Assembly (NCBI GenBank): GCA_949987565.1
Contig: OX465102.1
Span: 25,171,691-25,235,690 of the forward strand
Direction of reading: 5' to 3'
Length of the DNA: 64,000 nt
DNA from: Luidia sarsii
Lineage: Eukaryota > Echinodermata > Asteroidea > Paxillosida > Luidiidae
In this document: piece by piece, positions 1 to 12,718 of the stretch
Layout of the letters: each line of letters begins with the position of its first letter
Position numbering within the stretch: the stretch's first letter is position 1
Notes under the pieces: generated by a model
What the model was told of the DNA's origin: nothing
Seen by the model: the letters and a program-made list of their open reading frames with translations, nothing else
Database searches by the model: none
Translations under genes and position numbers: made by a program

Positions 1-1200
1 AATGCTTGCAACAACTTTGGGGTTCTTCTTAAAGCAGGCATGGAAGTTATACATGCGTGTCTGGTGCATGAAGAGTTGAAGTGTCTGATCCCAGTCAGAC
101 AAATTACTGCCCACAGGGCCAACCCTCTCTCTTTCTCCTTCTTTCTCTCCCTCTGTTTTTCTTCCTCTTTCTCTGGGTTTGATACCAGACAAATGACATG
201 ATAAAGTGTCTTGGGGGACGAATGGAGATGCAGACAGCACATTGCAAAGTTCTGCCCTCATTTTCGCCGGTTCCGATGTGACTCCCATTTTTGGGGAGGG
301 GAGAGGGAGGCACTGGTTGACAAAAGGCTGCCTTCAATGCCAGGCCAGACGCAATCAAACTCACCATCAACTTCATAGGCTCTGCCAGGTGAGACCCACA
401 AGTTTCAGGTGTAAAAGCATCTTGTCTCTTTCAACAAGGGGGTAGCGGGAGGGAGGGAGGGGAGAGAGGGAGAGTAATGGAAGGTGAGAGGGGGGGAGCT
501 CATTCACTCGTTTGGAACACTTTCTTGCATACAATATGCTGTTTTTGTTTGCAGGGAGGAGGGAAACCCATTCAAGCTGATAGCTTACAAGTTCCCCCCC
601 CCCCCTTCAATCCCTCCCTCTCCCCTATCCTTGCCCGCTCAGAGAAAAGAAGTTCCAGCTAGGATTTGTGAGGGAGAGAGAGAGAGAGAGAGAGGGGGGA
701 GAGGGTTGAGGGTCGGCCTTCTAGAGGCTCTGTAATTGCTGATCCTGCTGTTGTTCCAGAAGGCAACAACAAGGGATTAGCCCTTGATTCTTGAATGGGA
801 ACCAGGGGTCCTACTGGTGAAACTGACCCAGGAGGGTAAACAGCAACTAACTCAAAGGGAAGAAAAGGGGGAGGGGGAGGGGGGACGAGTATGCACATTG
901 TACATGGCATGTCTGTGGATGCCTCAATGTAGCAACAATGTATTTGCCACCAGACCTAAGACCGGGGGAACAAGATGACTTTTTGCCAGGCCTTGTGAAT
1001 CAGCAAACACTCTGGTGGTGAGTTATCCAGCATGGTAAAGTCTACAGATAGCTGCTTCCTGACTCTGGGGGAAACATTTGGAAAAATCACCGAGGAAGAC
1101 ATGTTCTATCTTGGCAGTGACAATGATCATGGACCTCAATGTACATGTAAGTACAGTACATGGCTACAGGCAGACACTCAAGATAAAAAACGTAGGTGAA
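1..1200. other. No gene seen; simple tracts
   Basis: I see no supportable exon here. The stretch holds pyrimidine-rich (120-180) and purine-rich (445-490, 672-705) tracts and a C run near 594-604. Short open frames on both strands have neither convincing splice sites nor family motifs. Confidence 0.5.
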
Positions 1201-1220
1201 GCAGCCAATTTCAAGAAATG

Positions 1221-1345
1221 TTGCGTAAGTTACGCAACGTTGATGTTGCATAAGTCTTGCGCCTCTATGACTCTTTTCAGCAATATTTAGCAAAGGCAGC
1301 AAAATGTTGTGTAAGTTACGCAACAAAATGCTGCGTACGCAACAT
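1221..1345. repeat. Palindromic TTGCGTAA/TTACGCAA cluster
   Basis: GTTGCGTAAGTTACGCAAC at 1221-1239 is a perfect inverted repeat around a single G. A near copy with one changed base lies at 1306-1324, and TGCGTACGCA follows at about 1332-1341. The half-site TTGCGTAA resembles binding sites of C/EBP and PAR-type bZIP factors. Either a regulatory cluster or the ends of a small palindromic element would explain it; the sequence alone does not decide. Confidence 0.45.
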
Positions 1346-2194
1346 TTGAAGTTTCGTGAAATCGGCTGTTCATGTGCGTGCAGACTTCTCAAAAAGTGCT
1401 GACGTTCCATACCTGTGACATTGGTAGGATGTATGTGGTTCGGTTAAGATACTCATTCACTTGTAGTAAGCAATACTAAAAAGTTGAATCAAGCTAAAGC
1501 TGAATCTTACATAACCACATGCACAATATATATACATGTACAGAGAGATTTAATCTGGAGGAACACAGTGCATCTTTGCAAATTTTCTTTCTAAATCTGT
1601 CACCTCTTAATTGAAAGAGCGGGTAGACTAGTATTAGTTGGAATTGCATTTTTGCCACCCGCCGCTAGAATGGAAGACAAAGACCATTTATACAAACCAG
1701 ATTAGCAGTCCTTATCACAACTCCACTACACTTGTGCAATAGTTAGATAAATGATTACAAGTCCCATAAAAAAAAGTGATGTGGGCTTTATCTTGCGGAG
1801 ACTGGACTGGGATTCCTGGAATATTGTGGACAATGCTATTTTGCCACTGCTAAAAATAATTTGACGGGCTCACAATTTCAGGACAGCACAGGCCTGGATG
1901 TACATGTATACGAGAGTTCACTGGCAAGGGTTCCCCCCTGCATACCACATGTGATCTGTGAGACGGCCCACCTCACAGTTCTAATGGGCCATCTGGGGTT
2001 ACACTGTATGTATTGGTCTCCAAAACATGCAATCTCAGGGCTCCGAGTGACGAGTCATGCTTGAAAACGATAGCTCCAAAAATAACGCACGTGCAAAGGG
2101 CTGTTGAGGTTGTTTCCTTACAGATAAATGCATGTTTCTAAATGTGTATACACAATTGCACAATGCACATACTTGTATACATGTATGCTCTCTT

Positions 2195-2288
2195 TGAGAA
2201 AGGTCCTGCTAGGATCGAAACATCAGGCCCTCTAATTTTTGAGAAAGGTCCTGCTAGGATCAAAATGTCAGGCCCTCTAACTTTTGAG
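2195..2288. repeat. GACGTTTCG hairpin-family repeat, tandem dimer
   Basis: Two copies in tandem of a unit containing AGGTCCTGCTAGGATCGAAA and ending CAGGCCCTCTAA. The second copy is more diverged (ATCAAAATG in place of ATCGAAACA). The same unit, often as an inverted pair, recurs at 11951, 22094, 32813, 40332, 49645 and 63289, so it is a dispersed MITE-like family. Confidence 0.75.
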
Positions 2289-3689
2289 ATTGCTCATTTA
2301 AACTTAGCATACATTCAAATGATTGATCCACATAAAGAAAAGAGCTAGGGTTCCCTTGCTTGGAACTTTGCAAATCCAAGGTGGCAAACAATAATTTACT
2401 AAATTAAAGTGTTTGGTAATGGTTTATACATGCTGTGGATGTGCTAGATTGATGTTCCATGAGTCAGAATTGTAGCACTGGAGTACATCATATTGTATAT
2501 GTACATGTACATGTAAATACTTTGGCTGGAGAAATCTTGCATGATCACTTCATGCACACTGTCCGCAGCACTTGATTTTCATCTTTCTAGACTGACTTTG
2601 ACCCCCCCCCTCCCCTTGAGGTGGCAGTTTTTGGTGAAAAACACCGGAGGTGGCCATCTCGCAGTTTGATATAATGTGCAGGGGTAAGTCCCTGTTCGCA
2701 ATCTGAGAGCCCTCTGCTTCAAGGACGTTCCAACTGGATCACACCCTTGAGATTCCCTGACTTACTCAGTCAAGCACAGTTACTGTAGGTCATGATATAA
2801 GAAGCCTTCTGGGACTGCAGTCACTCAATACGGGAGGTGGGGGAGTTTCTGCCGTGAAACCATTTTCACGGGGGTGTTTCAGTTTAGCACATTCTGTTTT
2901 TATTCAAATGCTGGCCTTTAAAAAAAAAAAACACTCGGGAAAATGTCTGCAGATGGTCAAATATTTTTTGAGGCAAAGACACACCCAAGGAGGACGAGAC
3001 TTTTTTTTTTCCTTTTTTTTCTCTCCTCTTTCGGCATTTTCAACCTCAGCCCAAAGGAGCTGCGACATTCCGCGAGCTGTGGCACCCTTCCTTTCAGCCA
3101 GGCCATTACTTCAATACCTTTACAGGTTATAAAAAAATAGTCAATATTTGTTGAGCTGGTTCGGAGCCCCGCTCCGCCCAAAAGCCAGCCCTGGAATACC
3201 TTGGGTGAGGGCGGGAAGGGGGGACTGCGGGAAGGGGGGACTGCGGCATCCGACAAACAAAGGCTCCCCAAAGCAATTTGTCAAGCTTTAATAAACTGCT
3301 ACATTAACTTGCTCTGTGTCAATGCCGGCTCGGCTAGTGAGCCTCTCATGTTCCCTTCCTTAAAAGTCAGGACCATCCAGGGCAGCAAACTCAGACACCA
3401 TCAGGGGTGGAGAAAAGGCCCTCTTGTAAGTTTAGAGGGTTTGCCCAGCTAATTGGTTTTTAAAGCAATGGGAGCCCACGCATAAGTTCAGAGTCTCCAT
3501 GTAGTCATGACACCCACTCCATGTGATCTTTTTTTAATGCCGCCGTCCTCCCTCCATCCCCCTCCCCTCCTTCCCCTCCTGCTCCCACACTGGCTCCAAC
3601 CACTCAAGGACCAGAAGTGGTAGTGAGGGTGGTGACGGATAGCACAGCGATGACTTGCCCTCAAACATGTTAACAAAAGGTTATCCAAG

Positions 3690-4390
3690 CCTCTGGGTGA
3701 GCATGTGCAGTACATGTACATGTATGCTCAAGTAGACAACTAGGACTCTGTCAATTAAACCTCAACTCCCATCAACAAGAACCCATCTGCTTCCTCATAT
3801 TAACTACACCTACATGCACTTAGTATACATGTACTGTAGTACATATCTAGACAAGTTGCTGTGTCATTTGAATGGAGACTTCAAGATGTATTCTGCAATC
3901 ACAAAAAGGTGACAGTGTGTTAGTCTTGTAATATGAGCTGTCTGTATTCATTTGACTTCATGCTTTGAAAACAAGATGGTTGCTATATGTACTTGCTAGG
4001 GGCTTATGTACATGTATAGTGTGTAAGCTGGAAAATGTTCAACAGTTACAGTAATGTTCATGCACATTACATACAAGCATGTACATGTTCAGTGTAGGCC
4101 TGTACATGTACTGTACATGTACATGTCAAAACTTATAATACAGTGCATGTACAATGTACAGACCTGTATGGAACTATACAGAGCACATTTGTACAGGAGC
4201 ATGACAAAGCACAATGTCAAATTTGATTAAGGAACCCCAGTTCCTAGAAATTCATGTACAGTGAAATCTCAATACCACCAATTATTACAGTGAAGTACTC
4301 TTTTGATGAGTTCAAGGATGGTACCATGTTCATGCAGTGCACACGTGTATGAGATTGAGTGTACATTGTGTACATGTACATACTTTAGTA
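3690..4390. repeat. TACATG-rich region
   Basis: The self-complementary motif TACATGTA and short runs of (TACATG)n recur throughout, for instance near 3709-3725, 3826-3832, 4076-4135 and 4362-4380. Further short runs occur near 2486-2512, 4598-4690, 7603-7720, 8516-8575 and 9192-9245. No gene is visible between 2300 and 4390. Confidence 0.6.
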
Positions 4391-4396
4391 AGTAAT

Positions 4397-4565
4397 CTGG
4401 ATAGCCCAGATAGAAGAGCACTGGTACTCTGTACAGGGTCAGTATATGTATGTTAATCCAGAGGTCTCGGGTTCAAGTCCCGGTCCAGTCAAAGTTTTAC
4501 CGGTATTTGCCAATCTTTAAATTTGTTAGAGAGTTCCCACTCAGTTTTTCCTTTGTTTGTTTGAC
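4397..4565 (+). mobile_element. tRNA-derived SINE
   Basis: An A-box-like stretch (GGATAGCCCAGATAGAAGAGC from 4400) and a B box GGTTCAAGTCC (4470-4480) lie about 70 bases apart, followed by CGGTCCAGTC and a T-rich tail that ends CCTTTGTTTGTTTGACC. The tail matches, in reverse, the copy at 29808-29973. Both are internal RNA polymerase III promoter elements typical of tRNA-derived SINEs. Confidence 0.75.
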
Positions 4566-4769
4566 CTAAATAAAAAAATACATAGTCATTCATACACGTA
4601 CATGTATACATGTGGTACATTGCATGCATGTATGTCATGTATGCCGATACATGTACATTCTACACATGTACAGTATGTACCTGTACATATGCCAAAAAAT
4701 CCAGTCTGAGCTACATATGTACAGGTTTGTATGTAGTATTTCCTAGCTACAGTAGGCCTACATGTAGGG

Positions 4770-5215
4770 CTTATTTCCTTGCCTCCCTCATCACCCATTG
4801 CCTCCCCTTGCCTCTCTCGCCTCCCCTTGCTTCCCCTCGCCTCCATTGCCTCCCTCATCTCCCCTTGCCTCTCTCTCCTCCCCTTGCCTCTCTCACCTCC
4901 CCTTGCCTCTCCCGCCTCCCCTTGCCTCTCTCGCCTCCCCTTGCCTCTCTCTCCTCCCCTTGCCTCCCTCACCTTCCCTTCATTCTCTAGCCTCCTCTTA
5001 CCTCTCTTGCTTCCCCTCGCCTCCATTGCCTCCCTCATCTCCCCTTGCCTCTCTCACCTCCCCTTGCGCTCTCACCTCCCCTTGCCTCTCACCCCCCCCC
5101 CCATCTTGCCTCTCTCACCTCCCCTTGCCTCTCTCACCTACCCTTGCCTCTCTCGCCTCCCCTTGCCTCCCTCGCCTCCCCTTGCCTCTCTCGCCTCCCC
5201 TTGCCCTCAGCAAGT
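4770..5215. repeat. Pyrimidine-rich minisatellite, ~19-bp unit
   Basis: Tandem copies of a unit close to CCTCCCCTTGCCTCTCTCG, with almost no purines apart from the G of TTGCC. Open frames of 126-171 codons on both strands (leucine/proline/serine-rich on plus, arginine/glutamate/glycine-rich on minus) come from the repeat lacking stop codons and are not genes. Confidence 0.8.
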
Positions 5216-6274
5216 CACCCCCTCAATTCAGGTTCAAGATCAGACCGCTTGACCGCTTGACCCCAGCAAGCAGGCCTTGCCATTCCACAAACACTGGCCA
5301 CAGCTTTCATTGATTACAGCCCAGGCTGTGTACTCTGCAAACATAGCTGGATCCAGTTAGCCGTAAACACCATTTAGGACCAATAATGGGGGTGTTAATT
5401 GTTCTCAGTTGAACAAGAAAGAAAAAACAACAACAACCAACCAACAGTTTTAAGCAACATGCTTGGCTAATGGGCTGATAATCAGACAAGGGCAGACAGC
5501 CACAATGGGGAAAGTGCGATGCTACTAGGATTAACTAGCACATTGAAATAAAAATGGCAACACTTTAGGATATGGGTCAACATGTATGGGACTGTCCTTA
5601 GATCGTAATCTGTGTTCTCAAACCCTTACTCCAATAGCAAACAGACATGAGTTGAGAATGATTCTATTCATCCATGCACACCCCAATAGTATAAGTCAGA
5701 CACACAGATAGCCAAATAACCAAGCCCCCCGACCAAATCACGGACCGAAAACAGTGGAACGGACTTTGTACCACGACTGCGACTGCCAGTGCATGTCCAA
5801 TGTGTACGTTCTAACCCCGGGGTCATGTGACCCTTGGTATGTACGTAGGCGTACATGTACAAAGACAATCGGACCAACAATGCCGATGAACTAATCTACG
5901 GCGACAGAGGATTTTCATTTTGTTGATCAAATAACATGCATTATTGCCTCCTATAAGTCACACGCAAATGACCCTGGATATGCCTGTGACAACAATGTGC
6001 TGACAACTTAATTTGATACTTAATGAAGTGTGTGGGAGTTTGCGATATGGTGCTTTCAACTCGGTCTTGCAGTACTTGCGTCAATATGAATAAAGATGTG
6101 TGCAGCATTGCGGTAATCACATGTATGATTAAATGGTTCGTTGATTATTTTGGTTTAAATTGATTCCCAACTTGTTAATAACTTGTCAGATGACTGGCTA
6201 TAGACAGTGCTTTTACTGCAGTCCAGGGCAGGGAGAGTGTAAGTTTCTGAGATCACGTGTGAAAATCTGAGACG

Positions 6275-6541
6275 TTGAAATCTGTCAGTGGTTCGCGCTT
6301 GTCAAATGTGCTGGTCTCTTTTGTTGAGGCTCTGAGGAAGGAGTCTGCAGAGATCTACAGTCCTAAGTCTGGTGGCAAGAGCGGCTACACTGCCATCGAT
6401 AATGATATCATGTGTTGTCATAAGTGCTGTCGGCACAGTCAAAGAAACCAACTGACTTATTTTTATCCGACCACAGCACAGTCAACATTGGGCAAGCTGG
6501 CTGGCATCTTCTTACCGACCAACCACAAAGTGCATAGGTGA
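6275..6541 (+). pseudogene. Possible remnant of a Crypton/Ngaro-type recombinase domain
   Basis: The frame contains LVSFVEALRKESAEIYSPKS at about residues 13-32, followed by YTAID. From memory this resembles the N-terminal core-binding region of tyrosine-recombinase elements and their domesticated relatives (QRICH1/ZMYM type), which show F-x-x-x-(L/V)-R-K-x-x-G-x-x-Y-x-P-x-S. The Gly expected between RK and the Tyr is absent, no catalytic domain follows, and no splice sites were identified. A chance match cannot be excluded. Confidence 0.25.
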
Positions 6542-9500
6542 ACTAAGAAAAAAAGAAACCACTGTGCACCACTGCAGCCGTGCAGCGGCCCCCATATGAT
6601 AGTGTGCAGTCTACCCCTCGGGGGAAATGAAAACATGCTTCAAATTTGATTATAATTCAAGAGGCATGGCTTGGAGATGGGAAGAAAGGGTTCGGAGCGG
6701 CGCGGGCAGGGGGCACTATAAATAGTCACTGCGGTCCGATCGCTGGCGGTGCTGACCGGTTTGGGGTTTAATTGCCGGTTTGCGGGCCACGGCTGGGAGA
6801 CCAAGGGGCACGTCTGGGATGGACGCGTTTAAGCGCGTGACAACTTTTGAAACCAGCTGGTACCAGTCCACGTGGAAACTTTGGTTCCTGCACGGTTCCT
6901 AGCTCCTCTTTCTCACTCCTCCACTCTCCATCCCTCCCTCTCCACTCCTTCCAACCACTTCCACCCCCCTTGGTCGCTGGGCTACCCTCTTTTTTTTTTC
7001 CCTTACTGGTAAGGGCCCACACTGTACAATGATCAATCACCAAGCATTGTACTGCAATCCTGCAGACTGCCTTTGTGGGAATAACCACATAAATTTACGA
7101 CAGGTGTGTCAGAGAAAAAGGGAAGAAGGGGGAACACGGCACGGAGGTAAGACGCAAAATCGGAAGGGATTGCCAGGATTTAACTCTTCTTTCTTTCTTT
7201 TTAAAGGATGGATTTTTTATTGTCCGAGAGTCAGTTTGAGAGGGAGAGAGAGAATGAAGAAGACCACCCATACAAAAAACTGACATTTGGAGCTGGTTGT
7301 TTTGATGGAAAACTTCCTCTCGCCCTTAATACCCATCAAGATGTCAGTCGGAGGGATCTGGCTTCGTTCGATGCCCAATTGTGCTCATAGCTAATCCTGA
7401 ACAGGGATGACAACTTCTTACCGACATTAACTCCCTGGCAGAACCATCTTAGTCCCTCCCAACACATACAGGCTCGCACGCACAGCCCCTGACCCCCCCC
7501 CCCCCCCACCCAGCATTCCATTATTTTCTTGAGACATCTCAGCCGACAGGCTTGACTCACAGAAACGTACAGTAACAGTATCGCTGTCCATCTATATACT
7601 GTATGTACATTGTACATGTCAATTGTGCTGTGATACATGTGTATAAAGCAGTCTGAGTTACAATGTACATGCATGGTACACGTGTAAGTGGTACATGTAC
7701 ATGTACATGTATGATGTAACATATTACTGGTACGTGTACCGGTATGTACTTGTCTTTGTACAGGTACCAAATGGCACTGAGTCTGCTAGTTGACTTGTCA
7801 ACCGACTGATCCGAATATAACTTGGACAGTCATAACTTTCATCATTTCATGCAAGGAAAGTTTACAGTGACAACATAGACAATATAAGTCACGAATGAGC
7901 ATGGCTCGGACAAGAGTTGGGAAAATCAACATTTATACAGGCATTGTGTGCTCTGCCCATGATCGGGAAAGACCGTATTGAAGTCAAGCCTTCTAAAACT
8001 TTAAAAGATATCAATGGCCACCTGGGCTTTGCTTGGGAGGCCTTTGCTGGCCAACCAAGACAAAAGGGTGCAACTAAAGCCCTGAACTGCTCTGTTATCT
8101 ACACATATTGGTGGCAAACTAGACACAATTTCCATCTCCCAGATCAGCCCGATGAGTCATTGATAGTCTAAAATATCTACGACGCTGCTGCACCGGTGGC
8201 TGACAGCAATGTCGGGAGCAGAGTGGACCCTTGAAGCCACATGTTCTACACTATAGAAATTGAATTATTGCACAACTTGCTCTGGCACGATGAGGCTGGG
8301 GTCTGTTGCCTCAGATAGAACACAGAACTTAATCAATGCATCGGGGAACTCGTCTCACCCCCGCCCCACCCCCCCTGCCAACAATCGCATGCACATGTCC
8401 ATGTTGACTGCATTGCTATTAATATGGTGTTTGCATACTGCCAATACTGCAAAGATATGAGATAGGTACACAGGGCAAGGCTGGTTGTGTATAAACACTG
8501 CCCCACTGAAGCGTTACACGTACACGTACATCACATGGACTGTACGTAGGCCTGCGTGTACATGTCCATGTAATAAACATGCATTGCAATACCAGTGCAG
8601 CCCAACCATAGCCTAAGGCCCCCTAACAATGAAATTTACAGGTCCTAACAATGTAAATTGTACATGTACAGCAGCCAATTTTTTTTTCATGGCACGCATC
8701 GATTCTTGTTTGTATTTTTGATCAGTTTCATAACCATCCAAACTTTTTTTACGGCAGGTATTTTTACTTTCATTTTGATTAAAAGGCAATAAAAATCAAG
8801 CAAACAGATGGCATTCCTCCACCCACGATGATATCAACCCACTGGACTGGCAATGAATCTTGTCATAGTGTAATGCTCAACAACACTGGCCCATGGGAGA
8901 AAAAACATCTCTCTAATGTACGCGTTTTGTTGTTATCCTTCTCTGACTGTACTTTGGACTAAGACCTGTCAAAACAGTGCCCGGTAAAAATAAGAAAGAA
9001 AAAAACAACAAGTGGGTTGAGTATGATATCATCTCTTCATTTGGGAGAGCTCTAAGTTCACTGGTGCTGATCTCTTGTGCTGGATTTATTGGCTGGCTAT
9101 TGTAACTTGCCAGCATTGAGTCACTAAATATAATGTTTAGAAATCAGTACTGGGAATCTCAAGGTATGTATACTCTGATCTTATGTTACCTGGTATACAT
9201 GTACACGTACATGTACATTCATGTACATTGTACATGTCATGTACACTGACAAAATGTCTTGTTGAAGAACCACCTAACTCTTACATGCTTAATGAGTGCT
9301 TGTTACTATTTATGAACTCAAACAAGATGAGGATGTGCTCAATGAGATGAGTTCATGGGTGTGGCTATTCTGTACAGTCATCATTCCATGTTGACATTAA
9401 GCTTTGAGCTGGAAACAGTTGTACTCTTGCCTTAATCCCTACCCGGCACAATTAAAATTGACGAAAACACGGGGTGGAATTTGATACGCATTGGGGGTCC

Positions 9501-11540
9501 CCGATTAGCCCCAGAAATTCCCAAATACCACCTTGATGACATGATCATGCATGTGCTCTAAGTACAGGCAAGCACGAGAATTCAGTCTCAACAATGCGGT
9601 TGTAGCTCATTCTAGTAAGACCATAAAGCAAAGCGCAAACAGTATTTGAATTAACCACATTGCTGAACGCTGACAAAGCCTCCACACTCTAGATGTCCAC
9701 GGACTGGCTGAAGATCTGGGACCTAGTTACAGAACCCCAAGTATTATTCGGTCATTAAAATATTCTAAAATAGGGATGATCATCGCTCAGAAAATGAAGG
9801 GGGTTGATTTCCCGGCATTCCCGGTACCCAATCTCGGGTCCATGCACATACAGGTCCAGAGAGGTGTGAAACGTATTATTCCGACAGTTGCTTGTCCACT
9901 CCTGAATTTATTTCAGTCTAATTTTGTTTTTGTCATTATAATGTCAGGTGCCAAATAAAAGTAGGACAGCAGGCTACTTACCGTATACACTCACTGCTCA
10001 CAACTTTGGTAAATGAATTATGATTTTTTTTTAGTGTCAAGTTTACGGGTGATAGTGAGAAGCTCCTGTTGTGATCCAGCCCTAATTCCAGCTCCAACCG
10101 ACACAGTTCAAAGGAGATGCAATTGAGCATGCTACATGTTTTATATGCACCCAACGTTCCGTATTAACCACTGAGCACAATATAAAATATACGCAACTTC
10201 GCATTGCAGCACACGGCAACAAATGCAGCAAATGCAAGCACTCGGTCATTCACAGATTGTGACATTTTTGTACTACTTCATCAAATTTTGTATCAAATTG
10301 AAACATCTTGATTAGGACAAGTGTTTTTTTTATTAGTTTTTCATCCCCGCCCGCATCGGTTTTTTTTTGCTGCCGCATCAATTTTATTATTTTTTTTAAA
10401 TAAAGTGATAAAAAGACAAAATTTCGATTGATTTACGCTGTTTTTAGCTGTTGAACCTCGAAAATGCACAGACAATGCAAAAATTAATGGAAATTAGACT
10501 ACCCATCTTTAGGGGAAAAATTTGTTTTTGAAGAGGAAAAAAAAGGTGCCCGCATAGGCACATACTCCTTTTTTCAAAAGATTAGGATGAGAAACTAATC
10601 AATCTTTTTACTAGTCCTTAGGCCTAATGTTGATTTGGGAGAATCACTGCATATAAAATGCAAATAGAGTTCTAACCACAGAGATAACACTTACATGTAT
10701 TACTATTAGTACTTCCAGCACATACAATATACACATATTCATCTACATGTAATTTATTTCTTTGTGACATCTAGCTGGCTACCTTAAAAATTGCCACAGA
10801 AATACATGTACATCTCAATAACATGAACTGAATTTAAAGTTTTAACATTGATTTTATTTCCAATGCTGTAATTTTTTTAAGATGTGAGCTGTAATTAGTG
10901 TAATATTAGTGGCATTATTTATAGTAAACATATAGGTTTCAGATGGAATCAAGCAAAACAAATATACTCCATTACATGAAATTCATACATGAAAAAGGGA
11001 AGAAAACCACATTTCTGGCCCATATTCTCCTGCAGTCCAAGACAGGGCTTAGGGATTTCACCACACAGTGCACTTGTTTTCATACAACCCATTTGGTGAT
11101 TTGTGATTGGTCAGTTTCCCAAGTGGGAGGGGCCACAGAATATCATTAGAAATTCGGGATTAATTCATTCAAAAAGCACCAGACAACATGTTATTTGATG
11201 TGGAATATGTTGCCATTTTCACGAGGAATGTGTACACTCGGTGATTAGGTGGTAGAATAGAATGATCACCATTATTAGAAGAGAATTCTCACCACACGAA
11301 CTTCGGGGGAAACCCCTGCAATATATGTGTGCGATATTCCAAAATCGGGAATGTAAACAGTCGATCCATTTACTGATTCGCAGGATTCGATAAGTACTTG
11401 AATTGTTCGCGTCTTTTGGTGCAACTCATGTGCTCTAGATGCTGCAGTCCGTGGGGATTTTTCAGCACTCAGACTGTACTACAAATACAATAAAGACAGC
11501 ACAACAAGTAGTCCTAGGCTAAGGCAGACAACAACGATAC
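6542..11540. other. No gene seen; AT-rich spacer
   Basis: Nothing coding is supported. Visible items are a C run (7493-7507), TACATG runs (7603-7720, 8516-8575, 9192-9245), T-rich stretches around 10320-10400 and AT-rich DNA to about 11400. If the exon at 11545-11796 is real, part of this is its intron. I looked for a partner exon on the minus strand and found none I could defend. Confidence 0.4.
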
Positions 11541-11544
11541 ATAC

Positions 11545-11796
11545 CTTGCGTTGTATGTCCAATGCATGCACTGTTGTTGACGGAAATAGCGCCGCGACCT
11601 GCCAATTCTGACGGTGATATTGCATCCAAAGTACGCCGCTCGCCGCACAGAAACCACAAACGCCGAAGGCCAGGAGATGTCTGCATCGGCCTGCGGTAGA
11701 TGTCACGCCTGAATTCGCGCCGCTCAGCTGCCTGAAAGCCGACAAACCCAGCCGACTCAGCTGTCTTCCGAAAAAAAGCTTCGAGGACGTCGCCAT
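11545..11796 (-). CDS. First coding exon of a predicted mitochondrial protein (rest not found)
   Basis: A minus-strand ATG at 11796-11794 opens 84 codons that run into a canonical donor, CGCAAG|GTATGT, at 11545/11544 in phase 0. The peptide starts MATSSKLFFGRQLSRLGLSA: rich in Ser, Arg and Leu with no acidic residue near the start, as in mitochondrial presequences. A hydrophobic segment (about residues 45-58, LLAFGVCGFCAASG) follows and could be a single membrane span. The local DNA is CpG-rich, fitting a promoter-proximal exon. I do not recognise the protein. An in-frame continuation past the donor gives a hydrophobic tail, likely an artefact. Later exons are not identified, so this could still be a chance open frame. 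Confidence 0.5.
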
Positions 11797-11950
11797 TTTG
11801 GAAATTGGGAGATGGGCACTGCGCGTGCGCGCTGGCCGTTTAGCCTGTACGCCTTTACGCGGCTTGCACGCAGCGCTACTATTGGAGTCGCGGAACAAGA
11901 CTTTGGGAGCAGACGACGTCGCACAAATAATCATGTTTACGGATTTAATA

Positions 11951-12010
11951 TTCTCAAAATTTAGCGGGCCTGACGTTTCGATCCTAACAGGACCTTTCTC
12001 AAAGGCAGAG
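11951..12010. repeat. GACGTTTCG hairpin-family repeat
   Basis: Contains CGGGCCTGACGTTTCGATCC followed by AACAGGACCTTTCTCAAAGG. This is one arm of the dispersed palindromic family. A degenerate copy (GGGCTGGTGTTTCAATCAGA...) follows at about 12445-12490. Confidence 0.7.
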
Positions 12011-12718
12011 TGACAAGGACAAAACAGATACATGTACACGAAGGAAGGGGGAAGAGAGTGAATAGGGCACAGATGAGAAACAAAGGACAAAGCTGGTAGG
12101 GTGAGATCAAAGGGAAGGGCAAGGAGTAGGGTAGCTGAGAAGAGGGGGGAAAGATCAAAGAGAGAAGTGTGGAGGAGTGAACACAAAAGAAGGATTATCA
12201 GAAAGCTGCATGGTGTTAGTCATTACCCTTCTGGATGTTGAGATGGGGTTGAATAGTCCGAAGATGCTTCATCCACATTTTCTCACGGCTAAGACGGACA
12301 GCATTACTACGGTGACCAATGGATTCTATGCCCATTACACTCATATTTGATATCGAATGATCAGGGAGATCGGATTTAATATTCAACAGTAGGCCTGTGC
12401 CCTGTAGTATAGGCCTATGCGAATAGTGCCTATTAAGAATTAGGAGGGCTGGTGTTTCAATCAGAACCTTTCTAAAAAGGCAGATTTAATATTCAATGTT
12501 AATTTCAAGTAGATAAACTTTTTTATCATAAACACAGAACTTCTGTTTATACTGTTCATTATCTCCATGGATTTTCTTGTTTATGCCAAATCAGATGAAA
12601 TCGTAGCAGCTATAGTGTCAGGCTCATTAAGGGGGGAAATGTACACAAAGTATTGCGAATGTAGAACATGTACATGGAATGAATAAGACTTAAGGCTTTG
12701 CATGGTGGGTGAATCAAT

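Noticed and set aside
104..376. Minus-strand frame starting with a signal-peptide-like sequence
   Set aside because: The leader looks plausible, but the rest is low-complexity basic sequence from a CT tract, with no family motif or splice partner.
4586..5313. Leu/Pro/Ser-rich and Arg/Glu/Gly-rich frames
   Set aside because: Translations of the pyrimidine minisatellite at 4770-5215.
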